Part shown: in pieces, positions 33,747-41,820 of the stretch
Position numbering within the stretch: the first letter of the stretch is position 1
Layout: every line of letters starts with the position of its first letter
NCBI RefSeq assembly: GCF_008831045.1
Contig: NZ_WAJS01000023.1
Location: 1-46,483 of the forward strand
Direction of reading: 5' to 3'
Source of the DNA: Adlercreutzia muris
Lineage (GTDB): Bacteria; Actinomycetota; Coriobacteriia; Coriobacteriales; Eggerthellaceae
Length of the DNA: 46,483 nucleotides
Program-made: the position numbers and the translations under genes
The notes under the pieces: model-generated
Database searches by the model: none
Told to the model about the DNA's origin: nothing
What the model saw: the letters and a program-made list of their open reading frames with translations, nothing else

Positions 33747-33773
33747 TTAGCACTCGTAACGGGAGACTGCTAA
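33747..33773 (+). promoter_or_regulatory. CIRCE operator (HrcA-binding) upstream of htpG
   Basis: TTAGCACTC (33747-33755), nine bases, GACTGCTAA (33765-33773). The CIRCE consensus is TTAGCACTC-N9-GAGTGCTAA, so only one of 18 arm positions differs. Placed at the transcription start, it would let HrcA repress htpG and release it on heat shock. A leader of about 120 bases follows before ATG 33895. Confidence 0.85.
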
Positions 33774-33894
33774 CGTGGATGTCGCCGCAGGTCAACGACT
33801 GCCTTTCAGCGCTTGAGCACCGCGAGACCTTGCCCGTGCGCGGCCTACACTGAGGCGGTATGCGCTCCCACTCGTAGGAAAGAAGGAATGCCCG

Positions 33895-35883
33895 ATGCGC
33901 AAGTTCAAGACCGAGAGCAAGAAACTGCTCGACCTCATGATCAACTCCATCTACACAAACCGCGAGATCTTCCTGCGCGAGCTTATCTCCAACGCCTCGG
34001 ATGCCGTGGATAAGCTCTACTTCCGCAGCCTCACCGATCCGTCCGTGGCCGTGGGCCGCGATGACTTGGCCATTACCGTGGGCTACGATTCCGAAGCCCG
34101 CACGGTCACCGTGTCCGACAACGGCATCGGCATGACCAAAGACGAGCTCGATCGCAATCTTGGCACTATCGCCCATTCCGACTCCTTCGAGTTCAAGGCC
34201 GCCCAGGCGGAAGCTGCCGCCGAAACCGAGCCCGGCGAGGCCAAGGGGCTCGGCGATCTCACCGACGTGGACATCATCGGCCAGTTTGGCGTGGGCTTCT
34301 ATTCCGCCTTCATGGTAGGTGGCAAGGTGCGCGTCGTCTCTCGTGCCATCGGGTCGGATGAAGCCTGGGCCTGGGAATCCAACGGTGTCGACGGCTACGA
34401 CATCAAGCCGGCCGAGCGCGCCGAGCACGGCACCGACGTCATCGTGTACCTGAAGGACGACACCGACGAGGAGTCCTTCGGCACCTTCGCCACCGAGCAC
34501 GGCCTTACCCAGCTCATCAAGCGCTACAGCAACTACGTGCGCTACCCCATCAAGATGGAGGTAACGAAGAGCCGCAAGATAGAGGCTCCCGAGCCGGCGG
34601 AGGGCGAGCAGCCTGCCGCGCCGACGTGGGAGAGCTACACCGAGGTGGAGACCATCAACTCCATGATTCCCATTTGGAAGCGGAAGAAGTCCGAGGTCAG
34701 CCAAGAGGAGTACAACGAGTTCTACAAGACCGACTTCCATGACTTCGAGGATCCGGCCCGCACCATCTCAGTGCATGCCGAGGGCTCGCTCAACTACGAC
34801 GCGCTCATGTTCGTGCCGAGCCGTGCGCCCTGGGACATGTACTCGAAGGACTACCAGCGCGGCCTGGCCCTGTACTCGGCCAACGTGCTCATCATGGACA
34901 AGTGCGAGGAACTGCTGCCCGACTACTTCGGCTTCGTGCGCGGCGTGGTGGACTCCTCCGATCTCACGTTGAACATCTCTCGCGAGACGTTGCAGCACAA
35001 CGGCCAGCTGCGCGCCATCGCCCGGCGCCTCGAGAAGAAGATCAAGGCCGACCTGGCGAGCATGCGCGACGATGACCGCGAGGCCTACGAGCGCTTCTTC
35101 GAGCAGTTCGGCCGCACCCTGAAGTTCGGCATCTACCAGAGTTACGGCATGGCCAAGGACACCCTGGCCGACCTGCTGCTGTTCTACTCTGCCAAGCAGC
35201 AGAAGATGGTCACGTTGGACGAGTACCTGGCCGATGCGCCGGCCGGCTCTGATGCCATCTTCTACGCCGCCGGCGATTCCCGCGAGCGCTTGGCAAGCAT
35301 GCCGCTCGTGACTACGGTGCTTGCCAAGGGCTACGACGTGCTGCTGTGTGATGCCGACGTGGACGAGTTCTGCATGATGGCCATGGGCACCTATGGCGAG
35401 CACGCTGTGGACGGCGACGACGAGAGCAAGCAGCCCTACTTCATCAAGAACGTAGGTGCCGAGGATTTGGGGCTTACCACCGAGGAGGAGAAGAAGGAGG
35501 CCGAAGAGGCCACCGAGAGCAACGCCGAGCTGTTCGCGGCCATGGGCGAGGCCCTGCAGGGCAAGGTGGAGCGCGTCGTGGTGTCAACCCGGCTCACCGA
35601 TGCCCCGGCTGTGGTCACCAGCGAGGGCGGGGTGTCGCTGGCCATGGTGCAGGTGCTCAAGAGCCAGCCCGGTGCCGACGACCTGCCCGATTTGCACCTG
35701 GTGCTGGAAGTGAACGCCAAGCACCCGGTGTTCGCCACCCTGCAGGCGGCCCACGAGGCCGGCGACGACGGCAAGGTGCGCACCTACGCGGGTCTGCTGT
35801 TCGACCAGGCCCTGCTCGTGGAGGGCATCATGCCCGAAAACCCGCTCGCCTTCGCCCAGGCAGTCGCCGAGCTGATGAAGTAG
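33895..35883 (+). CDS. htpG: Molecular chaperone HtpG (Hsp90)
   Basis: 662 residues, AAGAAGGAA about 8 bases before ATG 33895. The GHKL ATP-binding domain shows RELISNASDAVDKL (about 24-37), DNGIGM (about 77-82), GTIAHSDSFEF and GQFGVGFYSAFMVGG (about 129-143). The middle domain and the C-terminal dimerisation domain (RLTDAPAVVTSEGGVSLAMVQVLKS ... LALVEG-like end) follow in normal order. HtpG is an ATP-driven chaperone for late folding of client proteins. A charged insert at about 104-122 (AAAETEPGEAKG) lies in the lid region. Regulation by CIRCE/HrcA is supported by the operator at 33747-33773. It is a single-gene unit with a terminator right after. Confidence 0.97.
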   Translation: MRKFKTESKKLLDLMINSIYTNREIFLRELISNASDAVDKLYFRSLTDPSVAVGRDDLAITVGYDSEARTVTVSDNGIGMTKDELDRNLGTIAHSDSFEFKAAQAEAAAETEPGEAKGLGDLTDVDIIGQFGVGFYSAFMVGGKVRVVSRAIGSDEAWAWESNGVDGYDIKPAERAEHGTDVIVYLKDDTDEESFGTFATEHGLTQLIKRYSNYVRYPIKMEVTKSRKIEAPEPAEGEQPAAPTWESYTEVETINSMIPIWKRKKSEVSQEEYNEFYKTDFHDFEDPARTISVHAEGSLNYDALMFVPSRAPWDMYSKDYQRGLALYSANVLIMDKCEELLPDYFGFVRGVVDSSDLTLNISRETLQHNGQLRAIARRLEKKIKADLASMRDDDREAYERFFEQFGRTLKFGIYQSYGMAKDTLADLLLFYSAKQQKMVTLDEYLADAPAGSDAIFYAAGDSRERLASMPLVTTVLAKGYDVLLCDADVDEFCMMAMGTYGEHAVDGDDESKQPYFIKNVGAEDLGLTTEEEKKEAEEATESNAELFAAMGEALQGKVERVVVSTRLTDAPAVVTSEGGVSLAMVQVLKSQPGADDLPDLHLVLEVNAKHPVFATLQAAHEAGDDGKVRTYAGLLFDQALLVEGIMPENPLAFAQAVAELMK

Positions 35884-35924
35884 GCGTGGCCGACAGACGC
35901 CGACGAGTACGGGGAATTCTCTCG

Positions 35925-35949
35925 AAGGGGCCGCGACGCGGCCCCTTTT
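35925..35949 (+). terminator. Rho-independent terminator after htpG
   Basis: AAGGGGCCGC pairs with GCGGCCCCTT (35925-35947) with a small loop and a TTTT tail. Its right arm is also the start of the first tandem repeat described next. Confidence 0.85.
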
Positions 35950-36021
35950 CGTTAGGCGGGCCGCTCCTCTTTTGCGCCTCGGCCCCTTTTCGTTGGACGG
36001 GCCGCTCCTCTTTTTGCGCCT
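35939..36021. repeat. Two-copy tandem repeat (41 and 42 bp)
   Basis: Copies at 35939-35979 and 35980-36021 differ by two or three substitutions and one inserted T; each begins CGGCCCCTTTT and ends GCGCCT. A third copy begins at 36022 and degrades after CGGCCCCT. Each copy begins with the right arm and T-run of the htpG terminator, so the terminator tail has been duplicated. Confidence 0.85.
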
Positions 36022-36300
36022 CGGCCCCTGCTCCTCGGCCCTTGCGCTTCCGCCTCCGCCGCCCTTTTTTGCGCTTCCGGTCCTTTCCCTGCGCTTCGCC
36101 TCCCCTGCGGTGTCTTTCTTCGCTGCCCCGCGTCGGTGCGGCTCCTTTGCGTCTGAAAGAGCTGATTCTGTGCAGTAAACTCCGCGAAATAGATGTCAGG
36201 CGGCCATGCGGCGCGATGATTTCAACGGCTATTCAAGAAACGCCTGTTCAGAAGGGGCAGGGTTGGATATGGCTGCGCAGAAACATGCCTGCGGCTCAAC
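36022..36300. other. Pyrimidine-rich gene-free stretch
   Basis: About 36022-36140 is strongly C/T-rich on the + strand with many CTTCCG/CCTC-like units and a run of six T at 36065-36070. Open frames here have compositional bias only and no family features. The remaining part up to the leftward gene at 36301 shows no clear signal. Confidence 0.5.
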
Positions 36301-36837
36301 TCAGGAGTCTATCTCGCGGCGTTTGCTGCACAAATTCCTTGTGAAGAGAAACACGGCAAGCGAGATGCCCATGAGCAGAAGCCCCGCGGCATCGAAGACG
36401 ATGAACAGGTCGATGCTGCTGGCGAGCAAATCGTGACCGGCGGGCAGGGTGGCGCGGATAGCGGACTCGCCGATAAGCCCGACGACTTGCTGGGCCAGTA
36501 CCACGCCTGCGAGTGTAATATGCCGTTGTGGCTTCCAAATGACCAGCGGGTAGGTGCAGTTCCACATGAGGAAGGCCACGCCGATGCCCTGGGCGGCCAC
36601 GCGCCCCGGCACGCCGGCCAGCTCGTAGGCGCCCATGTAGGCCTCGGGTGTCAGGGCGAATCCCAGGGCGCACTGCACGTTCACGACGAACACGAAGGCG
36701 AAGCACACGCGCACAGCCCACGTGGCGACGACCATGGAGGTTGGAGGTTTCCGTCGGCGCGGCTTGCCCGCGCTGTCTCGGGTGGCTGCATCGCCTTGCG
36801 CGGAGGTAGCGGAGCGAGAGGGGCGGGGCTCGTTCAC
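36301..36837 (-). CDS. Four-span membrane protein, unknown function
   Basis: 178 residues from GTG 36837, with GGGAGGT 6 bases upstream inside the end of the preceding gene, 3 bases after its stop. A basic N-terminus (1-35) is followed by four membrane helices (about 36-60, 80-100, 107-128, 144-168). The pattern GFALTPEAYMGAYELAGVPG followed by MWNCTYPLVIWKP is distinctive, but I do not recognise a family. Its close coupling to the methyltransferase gene suggests one transcript; a functional link is not evident. Confidence 0.78.
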   Translation of the reverse strand: MNEPRPSRSATSAQGDAATRDSAGKPRRRKPPTSMVVATWAVRVCFAFVFVVNVQCALGFALTPEAYMGAYELAGVPGRVAAQGIGVAFLMWNCTYPLVIWKPQRHITLAGVVLAQQVVGLIGESAIRATLPAGHDLLASSIDLFIVFDAAGLLLMGISLAVFLFTRNLCSKRREIDS

Positions 36838-36840
36838 GGG

Positions 36841-37833
36841 CTACCTCCCCAGCTGGCTCAAATGACGGAAGGCGTAGAAGGCCACAGCGCTCGATGCCGC
36901 CACGTTCAGGGAATCCACGCCGTGGGCCATGGGGATGCGCACGGTATGGTCGCAATGGTCGATTGTGGCCGGGGCGAGCCCCTCGCCCTCGGTGCCGAAC
37001 AAGAGCGCCAGCTTCGCGGGCGCGCCCGTAGCCGCTTCTCGCTCGGTCAGCAGCCCCGCAAGCTCATCGGGGGTGATCGAATCATCGGACAGGGCCATGG
37101 CAGCGCAGGTGAAGCCCAGTTCGTGCAGCTGGTCGATCCCCTCGGCGCTCCAGGTGCCCTCGCCGGGGCGGTTAGGCACATCCAGCTCGCCGATGCGCGT
37201 CCACGGCACCTGGAACACCGTGCCCATGGACACGCGCACGGCCCGGCGGTACAGCGGATCGTAACAGGCGGGGCTCGCGAGCACGGCATCGACCCCCATG
37301 GCCGCGGCGCTGCGGAAGATGGCCCCGACGTTGGTGTGGTTCGTGATGTCCTCCAGCACGGCCACGAGTCGCGCCCCTTCCAGTACGTCGGCCACGCTCG
37401 GCAACGCGGGGCGACGGAAGGCGCCCAAGGCCCCGCGGGTCAACTCGAAGCCCGTGAGGCGCGCGAGCTCATCGCGAGGCGCTATGAACACCGGCAGGCT
37501 ATCGGGGTCGTCGAGCAGATGCGCGAGGGATGTCCCGGCCGTGCTTTGCGAGGCAAGCGCGCTAGTGGCCGGGCGGGCGGGTGCATATGCTGTTGCGCGG
37601 CGGCGTTCTTCCATCTGCGCGATGAGCGGGGCCATGGCGGGGAGCCACTTCTCCTCCATAAGCAGCGAGATAGGTTCCATGCCGCCGGCGAAGGCCCGCT
37701 CGATCACCTTCTCCGATTCGGCGATGAACACCGCCCGCTCCGGCTCCAGCTTGCAGCGCAGCTGCGCTTCGGTCAGCCGCGCGAAGACATCGAGCCGCGC
37801 ATCGTCGAGGGTGTCTACGTATATGAGGGGCAT
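36841..37833 (-). CDS. SpoU/TrmH-family RNA 2'-O-methyltransferase
   Basis: 330 residues from ATG 37833, with AAGGAG 7 bases upstream. The N-terminal part (about 1-90, ending near LIAQMEERRR) resembles the SpoU substrate-binding region. A linker with low-complexity Ala/Ser follows. The C-terminal SPOUT domain has motif 1 NHTNVGAIFRSAAAMG (about 169-184), motif 2 LALLFGTEGEGL (about 271-282) and motif 3 IPMAHGVDSLNVAASSAVAFYA (about 296-317), the knot that binds S-adenosylmethionine. The target is probably an rRNA or tRNA ribose, as for RlmB or TrmH, but which one cannot be told. Confidence 0.9.
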   Translation of the reverse strand: MPLIYVDTLDDARLDVFARLTEAQLRCKLEPERAVFIAESEKVIERAFAGGMEPISLLMEEKWLPAMAPLIAQMEERRRATAYAPARPATSALASQSTAGTSLAHLLDDPDSLPVFIAPRDELARLTGFELTRGALGAFRRPALPSVADVLEGARLVAVLEDITNHTNVGAIFRSAAAMGVDAVLASPACYDPLYRRAVRVSMGTVFQVPWTRIGELDVPNRPGEGTWSAEGIDQLHELGFTCAAMALSDDSITPDELAGLLTEREAATGAPAKLALLFGTEGEGLAPATIDHCDHTVRIPMAHGVDSLNVAASSAVAFYAFRHLSQLGR

Positions 37834-37850
37834 CCCGGCTCCTTCTGGAA

Positions 37851-37882
37851 AACAAAAGTGCCCGTCCATTATAGACGGGCAC
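37851..37882 (-). terminator. Rho-independent terminator of mihF
   Basis: GTGCCCGTC (37858-37866) pairs with GACGGGCAC (37874-37882) around 7 bases. On the - strand the stem is followed by TTTTGTTTT, downstream of the mihF stop and just before the ribosome site of the methyltransferase gene. Confidence 0.82.
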
Positions 37883-37907
37883 GGGAAAGCTTGCCTTTGG
37901 CGAAAGG

Positions 37908-38216
37908 TTAGGCGAGAGCGGCCTTCAGGGCGCTCATCTGGTTGGAGCCCAGACCCTGCAGACGGCGCTCGGCCGGAATACCCAGCTCCTCCATGAGCTT
38001 CTCGGTCTTCACCTTGCCGAAGCCGGGCAGGGCGTTCACGAAGGCCTTCACCTTCATGCGGCCGATGACCGGGTCGTCGATCTGGTCGAGAACCTCGGCG
38101 GGGGTGGTGAGACCCATCGAGAGCTTGTTGGTGATCTCGGAGCGCTTGGCGCGGACGATGCGGGCCTTCTCGAGGGCGGCGGCGCGCTGCTCAGGGGTCA
38201 TGGTAGGTGCGGGCAT
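37908..38216 (-). CDS. mihF: Actinobacterial-type integration host factor
   Basis: 102 residues, about the size of mycobacterial mIHF. The N-terminal helix ends ARIVRAKRSEITNKLSMG; the rest has AEVLDQIDDPVIGRMKVKAFVNALPGFGKVKTEKLMEELGI and ERRLQGLGSNQ. The PGFGKVKTEKLMEEL part is the helix-hairpin-helix-like DNA-binding element. mIHF is an abundant nucleoid protein unlike the HU-type IHF of proteobacteria, and its presence supports an actinobacterial origin. Abundance fits the strong terminator directly downstream. The ribosome site is GAGAAG. Confidence 0.93.
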   Translation of the reverse strand: MPAPTMTPEQRAAALEKARIVRAKRSEITNKLSMGLTTPAEVLDQIDDPVIGRMKVKAFVNALPGFGKVKTEKLMEELGIPAERRLQGLGSNQMSALKAALA

Positions 38217-38561
38217 ATCACTTCTCTTTCTTCTCGTGTCCCGGTAGGATTACCAGGCCATTCACTCGAGGAACGCTGACATTGCAGGGGCAACATCAGC
38301 GTTCCTCGCTTTTAGCAGAGACGATAATAAAGGAAAAGGCCCGCTTGTGCACCCCTTTTCTCGGTAAAGCCGTCGTTTCTTCCTATTTTGCGCCCTTTTG
38401 CGGCCCCGAAATGGGGATTTGGTGACGAATCGGCTTCGATTTACACCGTAAGGCCACAATTTTTCAAGAAGAACGACCCGTTGGGCGGCGTGCTTCGTTG
38501 CCGCGCTGCGCCACGGCGTCGCGTTATAATGGCGCGAAAACCCCTCCGGAAAGGATACCCC
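38217..38561. promoter_or_regulatory. Divergent control region of mihF and mazG, with long hairpin and -10 box
   Basis: A 13-bp stem (38267-38279 with 38296-38308, sequence CGAGGAACGCTGA) encloses a 16-base loop and is followed by CTTTT on the + strand. On the - strand it lies about 50 bases before the mihF start, so it may be part of its leader. TATAAT at 38525-38530 is the likely -10 box of mazG, but a matching -35 is not at 16-18 bases. The rest (38310-38520) holds no gene. Confidence 0.55.
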
Positions 38562-39437
38562 ATGACCGAGAAACGCGTTGCCGAGGTGGAAGCTGTGCCG
38601 CACCCCGCCTTTGATGAGTTCGTTGCCACCATCGAGGCGCTGCGGGCGCCCGACGGCTGTCCGTGGGATCGGGAGCAGACCCACAGGAGCATTGCCGGCA
38701 ACATGGTGGAGGAGGCCTACGAGGCCGTGGACGCCATCGAGGCCGACGACGGCCCGCACATGCTGGAGGAGCTTGGCGACGTGCTTCTGCAAGTGGTGCT
38801 GCAATCGCAGATCGCCGCCGATGCAAGGGAGTTCACCATTGATGATGTGTGCCGGGTGGTGAACGAGAAGATCGTGCGGCGCCACCCCCACGTCTTCGGC
38901 GAGATGGAGGCCGGCGACGCCAATGAGGTGCTGGATGTGTGGGATCAGATCAAGATGGCCGAGAGGGAGGCCGCCGATGCTGCCGGGGCGGCCCCTGCGA
39001 GCTTGCTCGACGGCGTGCCGAAAAGCTTCCCGGCCCTGAAGCAGGCCCAGAAGATCTCGCGCAAGGCGGCCTCGGCCGGCTTCGAGTGGGAAACGGTTGA
39101 CGATGTGTGGGCCAAGGTGGACGAGGAAATTGTCGAACTCAAGGCCGCCTACGCTGCCGCTCCTAAGTCCGCCAACGGCAAGGTGGACGGTAGCACCGAC
39201 CCGCAGACCCTGGCCGCCGTGGAGCTGGAGATGGGCGATGTGCTGTTCAGCCTCGTGAACGTGGCCCGCAAGATGGGCGTGCAAGCCGAGGAGGCCCTGC
39301 GGGCCACGTGCGGCAAGTTCCGCGCTCGTTGGGCCTTTATGGAGGGAGCCGCCGCCGGCCAGGGCCGCCGCGTGGAGGATCTTTCCATGGAGGAAATGGA
39401 AGGTCTCTGGCAGATGTCCAAGGCTCTGGAGGGCTAG
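38562..39437 (+). CDS. mazG: Nucleoside triphosphate pyrophosphohydrolase MazG
   Basis: 291 residues starting MTEKRVAEVE at ATG 38562, with AAAGGA 6 bases upstream; the longer open frame lacks coding character. Two MazG domains: the first has LRAPDGCPWDREQTH, then NMVEEAYEAVDAI ... LEELGDVLLQVVLQSQIA (EExxE and ExxD, about 44-85), the second KVDEEIVELKAAY ... ELEMGDVLFSLVNVARK (about 187-245). The enzyme cleaves NTPs to NMP and PPi, removing abnormal nucleotides. A central linker (about 135-160) is Ala-rich. Its stop overlaps that of the amidohydrolase in a shared CTAG. Confidence 0.95.
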   Translation: MTEKRVAEVEAVPHPAFDEFVATIEALRAPDGCPWDREQTHRSIAGNMVEEAYEAVDAIEADDGPHMLEELGDVLLQVVLQSQIAADAREFTIDDVCRVVNEKIVRRHPHVFGEMEAGDANEVLDVWDQIKMAEREAADAAGAAPASLLDGVPKSFPALKQAQKISRKAASAGFEWETVDDVWAKVDEEIVELKAAYAAAPKSANGKVDGSTDPQTLAAVELEMGDVLFSLVNVARKMGVQAEEALRATCGKFRARWAFMEGAAAGQGRRVEDLSMEEMEGLWQMSKALEG

Positions 39438-41116
39438 GCTTCGTACACCTTGCGGCCGCCCACGTAGGTGGCTTGCACCCGGGACTTTTGGATGTCCTCG
39501 GGGGCCAGGGCGAAGGGGTTGGGGTCCAGCACCACCATATCGGCGAACAGGCCGGGGGCCAGCAGGCCCACCTCGTCGGCCCGCTGAGCCGCCAGGGCGC
39601 TGCCGGCCGTGTAGGCCCGCAGGGCCTCCGCGAGCGTGATGCGCTCAGCGGGCAGCCAGCCGCCCTCAGGCTCGTGGCTGTCGGCGTCGCGGCGGGTGAC
39701 GGCGGTGTACACCGCGGCGATGGGGTCGATGTCGGTAACAGGGGAGTCGGTGCCGAAGGCCAGCACGGCTCCGGCGTCCAGCAGGCTGCGGAAAGGCCAC
39801 ATGTAGGGTACGCGCGCAGGTCCCAAATCGCGCTCGGGGCCGCCCGGATCCAGGGTGATGTGGCGGGGCTGCACGCTGGCCACGATGCCGGCCGCGGCCA
39901 GTCGGGCAATGTCTGCGGGTTGGAAGTTCTCCAAATGCTCGATGCTGTGGCGGGGCGGCACCCCATCGCTTCCGTCGTCGGCCACAGGGTGTCGCTCGAA
40001 GATGTCGATGCAGCGGTGGATGGCCTCGTCGCCGATGGCGTGGATGCGCACAGGCGCCCCCTCGGCTGCGGCCGGCGCCACCAGACCCTCCATGACCGCG
40101 GCATCCACGGTGGGGCGCCCGCAATCGCCCTCGAAGCGGGCGTTGCTGTAGGGGTCGTGCACCCAGGCAGTGTGCTGGCTGGACACCCCGTCGAAGAACT
40201 GCTTGAAGCCCCGAGCCGACAGCAAGGGACCAGTGTGGGATTCCCGCAGGGCCGCTAGACGCCCGCGGTCTTCCAGCAGGGTGGGGAACATGGACACGCG
40301 CAGGGTGAGCTCGCCGGCCTCTTCCAGGGCGGCGAAGAGGTCGTCGCGCACGAAGTCGAGCCCGGGCATGGCCATGAGCGACACATCGCACACCCCGGTA
40401 ATGCCGTGCTCATTGCAGTAGGCCTCGAAGGAGCGGTAGGCATCCAGCAGCTCCTCCTGCGTGAACTCCGCCACGATGCGGGGCATGAGCGCCATGGCCG
40501 CCGCCTCGCGCACGATGCCCGTGAGCTGTCCCTCGCCATCGCGGTCGTAGGAACCGCCTGCCGGCGGCTCACTCTGCTCGGATATGCCCAGCCGCTCCAA
40601 GGCGCAGCTGTTCAGCCACAGGGTGTGGGCATCGCCCGAGTACATGGCCACGGGCCGGTCCGGATAGACAGCGTCCAGGGAGGCGCGGCTCGGCATGACG
40701 GGCGGGCTCCACAGGTAATCGCGCCAGCCCTGAGTGAGCAGCCACGAGCCGGCGGGGCGCCGGGCCGCCAGGGGTGCCAACCGGGCCACGGCATCGGCCT
40801 CGCTGTCGCCCACGAAGCGCTCGGCCAAGGGGGAGAGGTACAGGGCGGAATGGAAGACGTGCATGTGCGCATCGTGGAAGCCGGCCATGATCAGCGCGTC
40901 GCCCCAATCCTCCACGAGCGTTTCCTCGCCGCGCAGTTCCGCCGGCAGCGCTTCGGGACTGCCCACCCAGCAGATGCGGTCGCCGCGCACGGCTACGGCC
41001 TTGCGGGCGGGGGCTTCTTCGCTGCCTGTGAACACGGCGCTACTCACGTATATGCAGTCGGCCGCCGTCGCGGGGTTCTCGATGGCCGCGTCGACGGGTT
41101 GGCACGGAATGTCCAT
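39434..41116 (-). CDS. YtcJ-like metal-dependent amidohydrolase
   Basis: 560 residues from ATG 41116, CAGGAG 7-8 bases upstream. It has the YtcJ architecture: an N-terminal beta part (IYVSSAVFTGSEEAPARKAVAVRGDRICWVG), the metal motif GFHDAHMHV (about 79-87), mid-barrel residues (RGFKQFFDGVSSQHTAWV, HAIGDEAIHRCIDIF and HSIEHLENF, about 300-400), FGTDSPVTDIDP (about 454-465) and the final PGLFADMVVLDPNPF. The relatives hydrolyse amide or C-N bonds of unknown natural substrates. It is divergent from arcA with 700 bases between, and a copy of the arc-promoter core lies 60 bases upstream of its start. Link to arginine use is inference. Confidence 0.85.
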   Translation of the reverse strand: MDIPCQPVDAAIENPATAADCIYVSSAVFTGSEEAPARKAVAVRGDRICWVGSPEALPAELRGEETLVEDWGDALIMAGFHDAHMHVFHSALYLSPLAERFVGDSEADAVARLAPLAARRPAGSWLLTQGWRDYLWSPPVMPSRASLDAVYPDRPVAMYSGDAHTLWLNSCALERLGISEQSEPPAGGSYDRDGEGQLTGIVREAAAMALMPRIVAEFTQEELLDAYRSFEAYCNEHGITGVCDVSLMAMPGLDFVRDDLFAALEEAGELTLRVSMFPTLLEDRGRLAALRESHTGPLLSARGFKQFFDGVSSQHTAWVHDPYSNARFEGDCGRPTVDAAVMEGLVAPAAAEGAPVRIHAIGDEAIHRCIDIFERHPVADDGSDGVPPRHSIEHLENFQPADIARLAAAGIVASVQPRHITLDPGGPERDLGPARVPYMWPFRSLLDAGAVLAFGTDSPVTDIDPIAAVYTAVTRRDADSHEPEGGWLPAERITLAEALRAYTAGSALAAQRADEVGLLAPGLFADMVVLDPNPFALAPEDIQKSRVQATYVGGRKVYEA

Positions 41117-41154
41117 GGTTCACGCTCCTGTTCTCGCGCTGGCTTACGGCACGA

Positions 41155-41188
41155 AGTATACGCCCTCACGCGAAATTGTTCACGTGCA
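41155..41188 (-). promoter_or_regulatory. Promoter of the amidohydrolase with a copy of the TGCANGTGAACAA motif
   Basis: Reading leftward, TGCACGTGAACAA (41188-41176) is followed after about 15 bases by TATACT (41160-41155), a good -10 box. The motif shares TGCA-N-GTGAACAA with the arcA and amidinotransferase promoters. As a -35 box GTGAAC is weak, so activation may be needed. Confidence 0.55.
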
Positions 41189-41820
41189 CTACGACTTTTT
41201 TCGTTGTGGGCTGGGAAAAGAAAAAGACCGCAGCAAGACAGGAAGGGCGAGATAATGCATTCTCACAAAATGCCTCCCTGTCAATAAACATGACCATATT
41301 TCTATTATATCTATGGAAGATCGGTCTTGACCTGGAGAAATGTTAATCAGCCTGTGCCGCTCACCTGGTATATCTTCCAAACGCCCCATTGCCGGATGGA
41401 AATATGCTCCATTCGTAGAATTTGATTGAATAAGTAAGTGATTGGGATTTTTTTATTGCATGTGAACAAAAATGGTGTTACTTTGAACCCGTCGATAAAT
41501 CCGACTGCGGCCGAGAAGACTAGGGGAGCTGCGGGGGATCGTCGATGCGCAAGGTTGTCATCCGATCTATCTGCTTCGGGTTGCTTTGCTTGACCTGGGG
41601 CAGGGGAGTGTTCTAAGGGGCGTTTATTCGAGGTGTAGGGATTCATCGGGGGCTGTAAACACGAGTTATACCCTCATCTAATCCTACTTTACCTCTTCCC
41701 TTTGGCGACGTTTCTGAGACATTGGATGCGCCGTCGCGCCGACCGCGATGGGCTGAGGCTCAAGGCCGTCAGCTTCTCAACTATGATGGTGCGCAGCAAC
41801 GCGCCGGATTGGAGAGTCAC
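41189..41820. other. Long intergenic region upstream of arcA
   Basis: Apart from the promoters at 41155-41188 and 41456-41484 no gene is supported. The AT content is locally high (41240-41480). CTTGACCTGG occurs at 41327-41336 and 41589-41598; the second lies in the presumed arcA leader and could be a -35 of a second start, but no clear -10 follows. The long leader has no strong terminator-like stem. Confidence 0.5.
41456..41484 (+). promoter_or_regulatory. arcA promoter with conserved spacer element
   Basis: TTGCAT (41456-41461), 17-base spacer starting GTGAACAAAAATGGTG, and TACTTT (41479-41484), preceded by a run of eight T. The spacer is nearly identical to that at 45594-45610 before the amidinotransferase gene. 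Expected start near 41491 leaves a leader of about 330 bases before arcA. Confidence 0.72.

Noticed and set aside
35886-36344. 152-codon + strand frame after htpG
   Set aside because: Its sequence comes from the terminator, tandem repeats and polypyrimidine stretch; Arg/Phe/Ser/Pro bias only and no ribosome site.
36433-37911. 492-codon open frame on the + strand opposite the methyltransferase and membrane protein genes
   Set aside because: It is a high-GC antisense shadow: the opposite strand carries clear SPOUT motifs, proper starts and ribosome sites, while this frame has His/Arg/Gly-rich composition and no family features.
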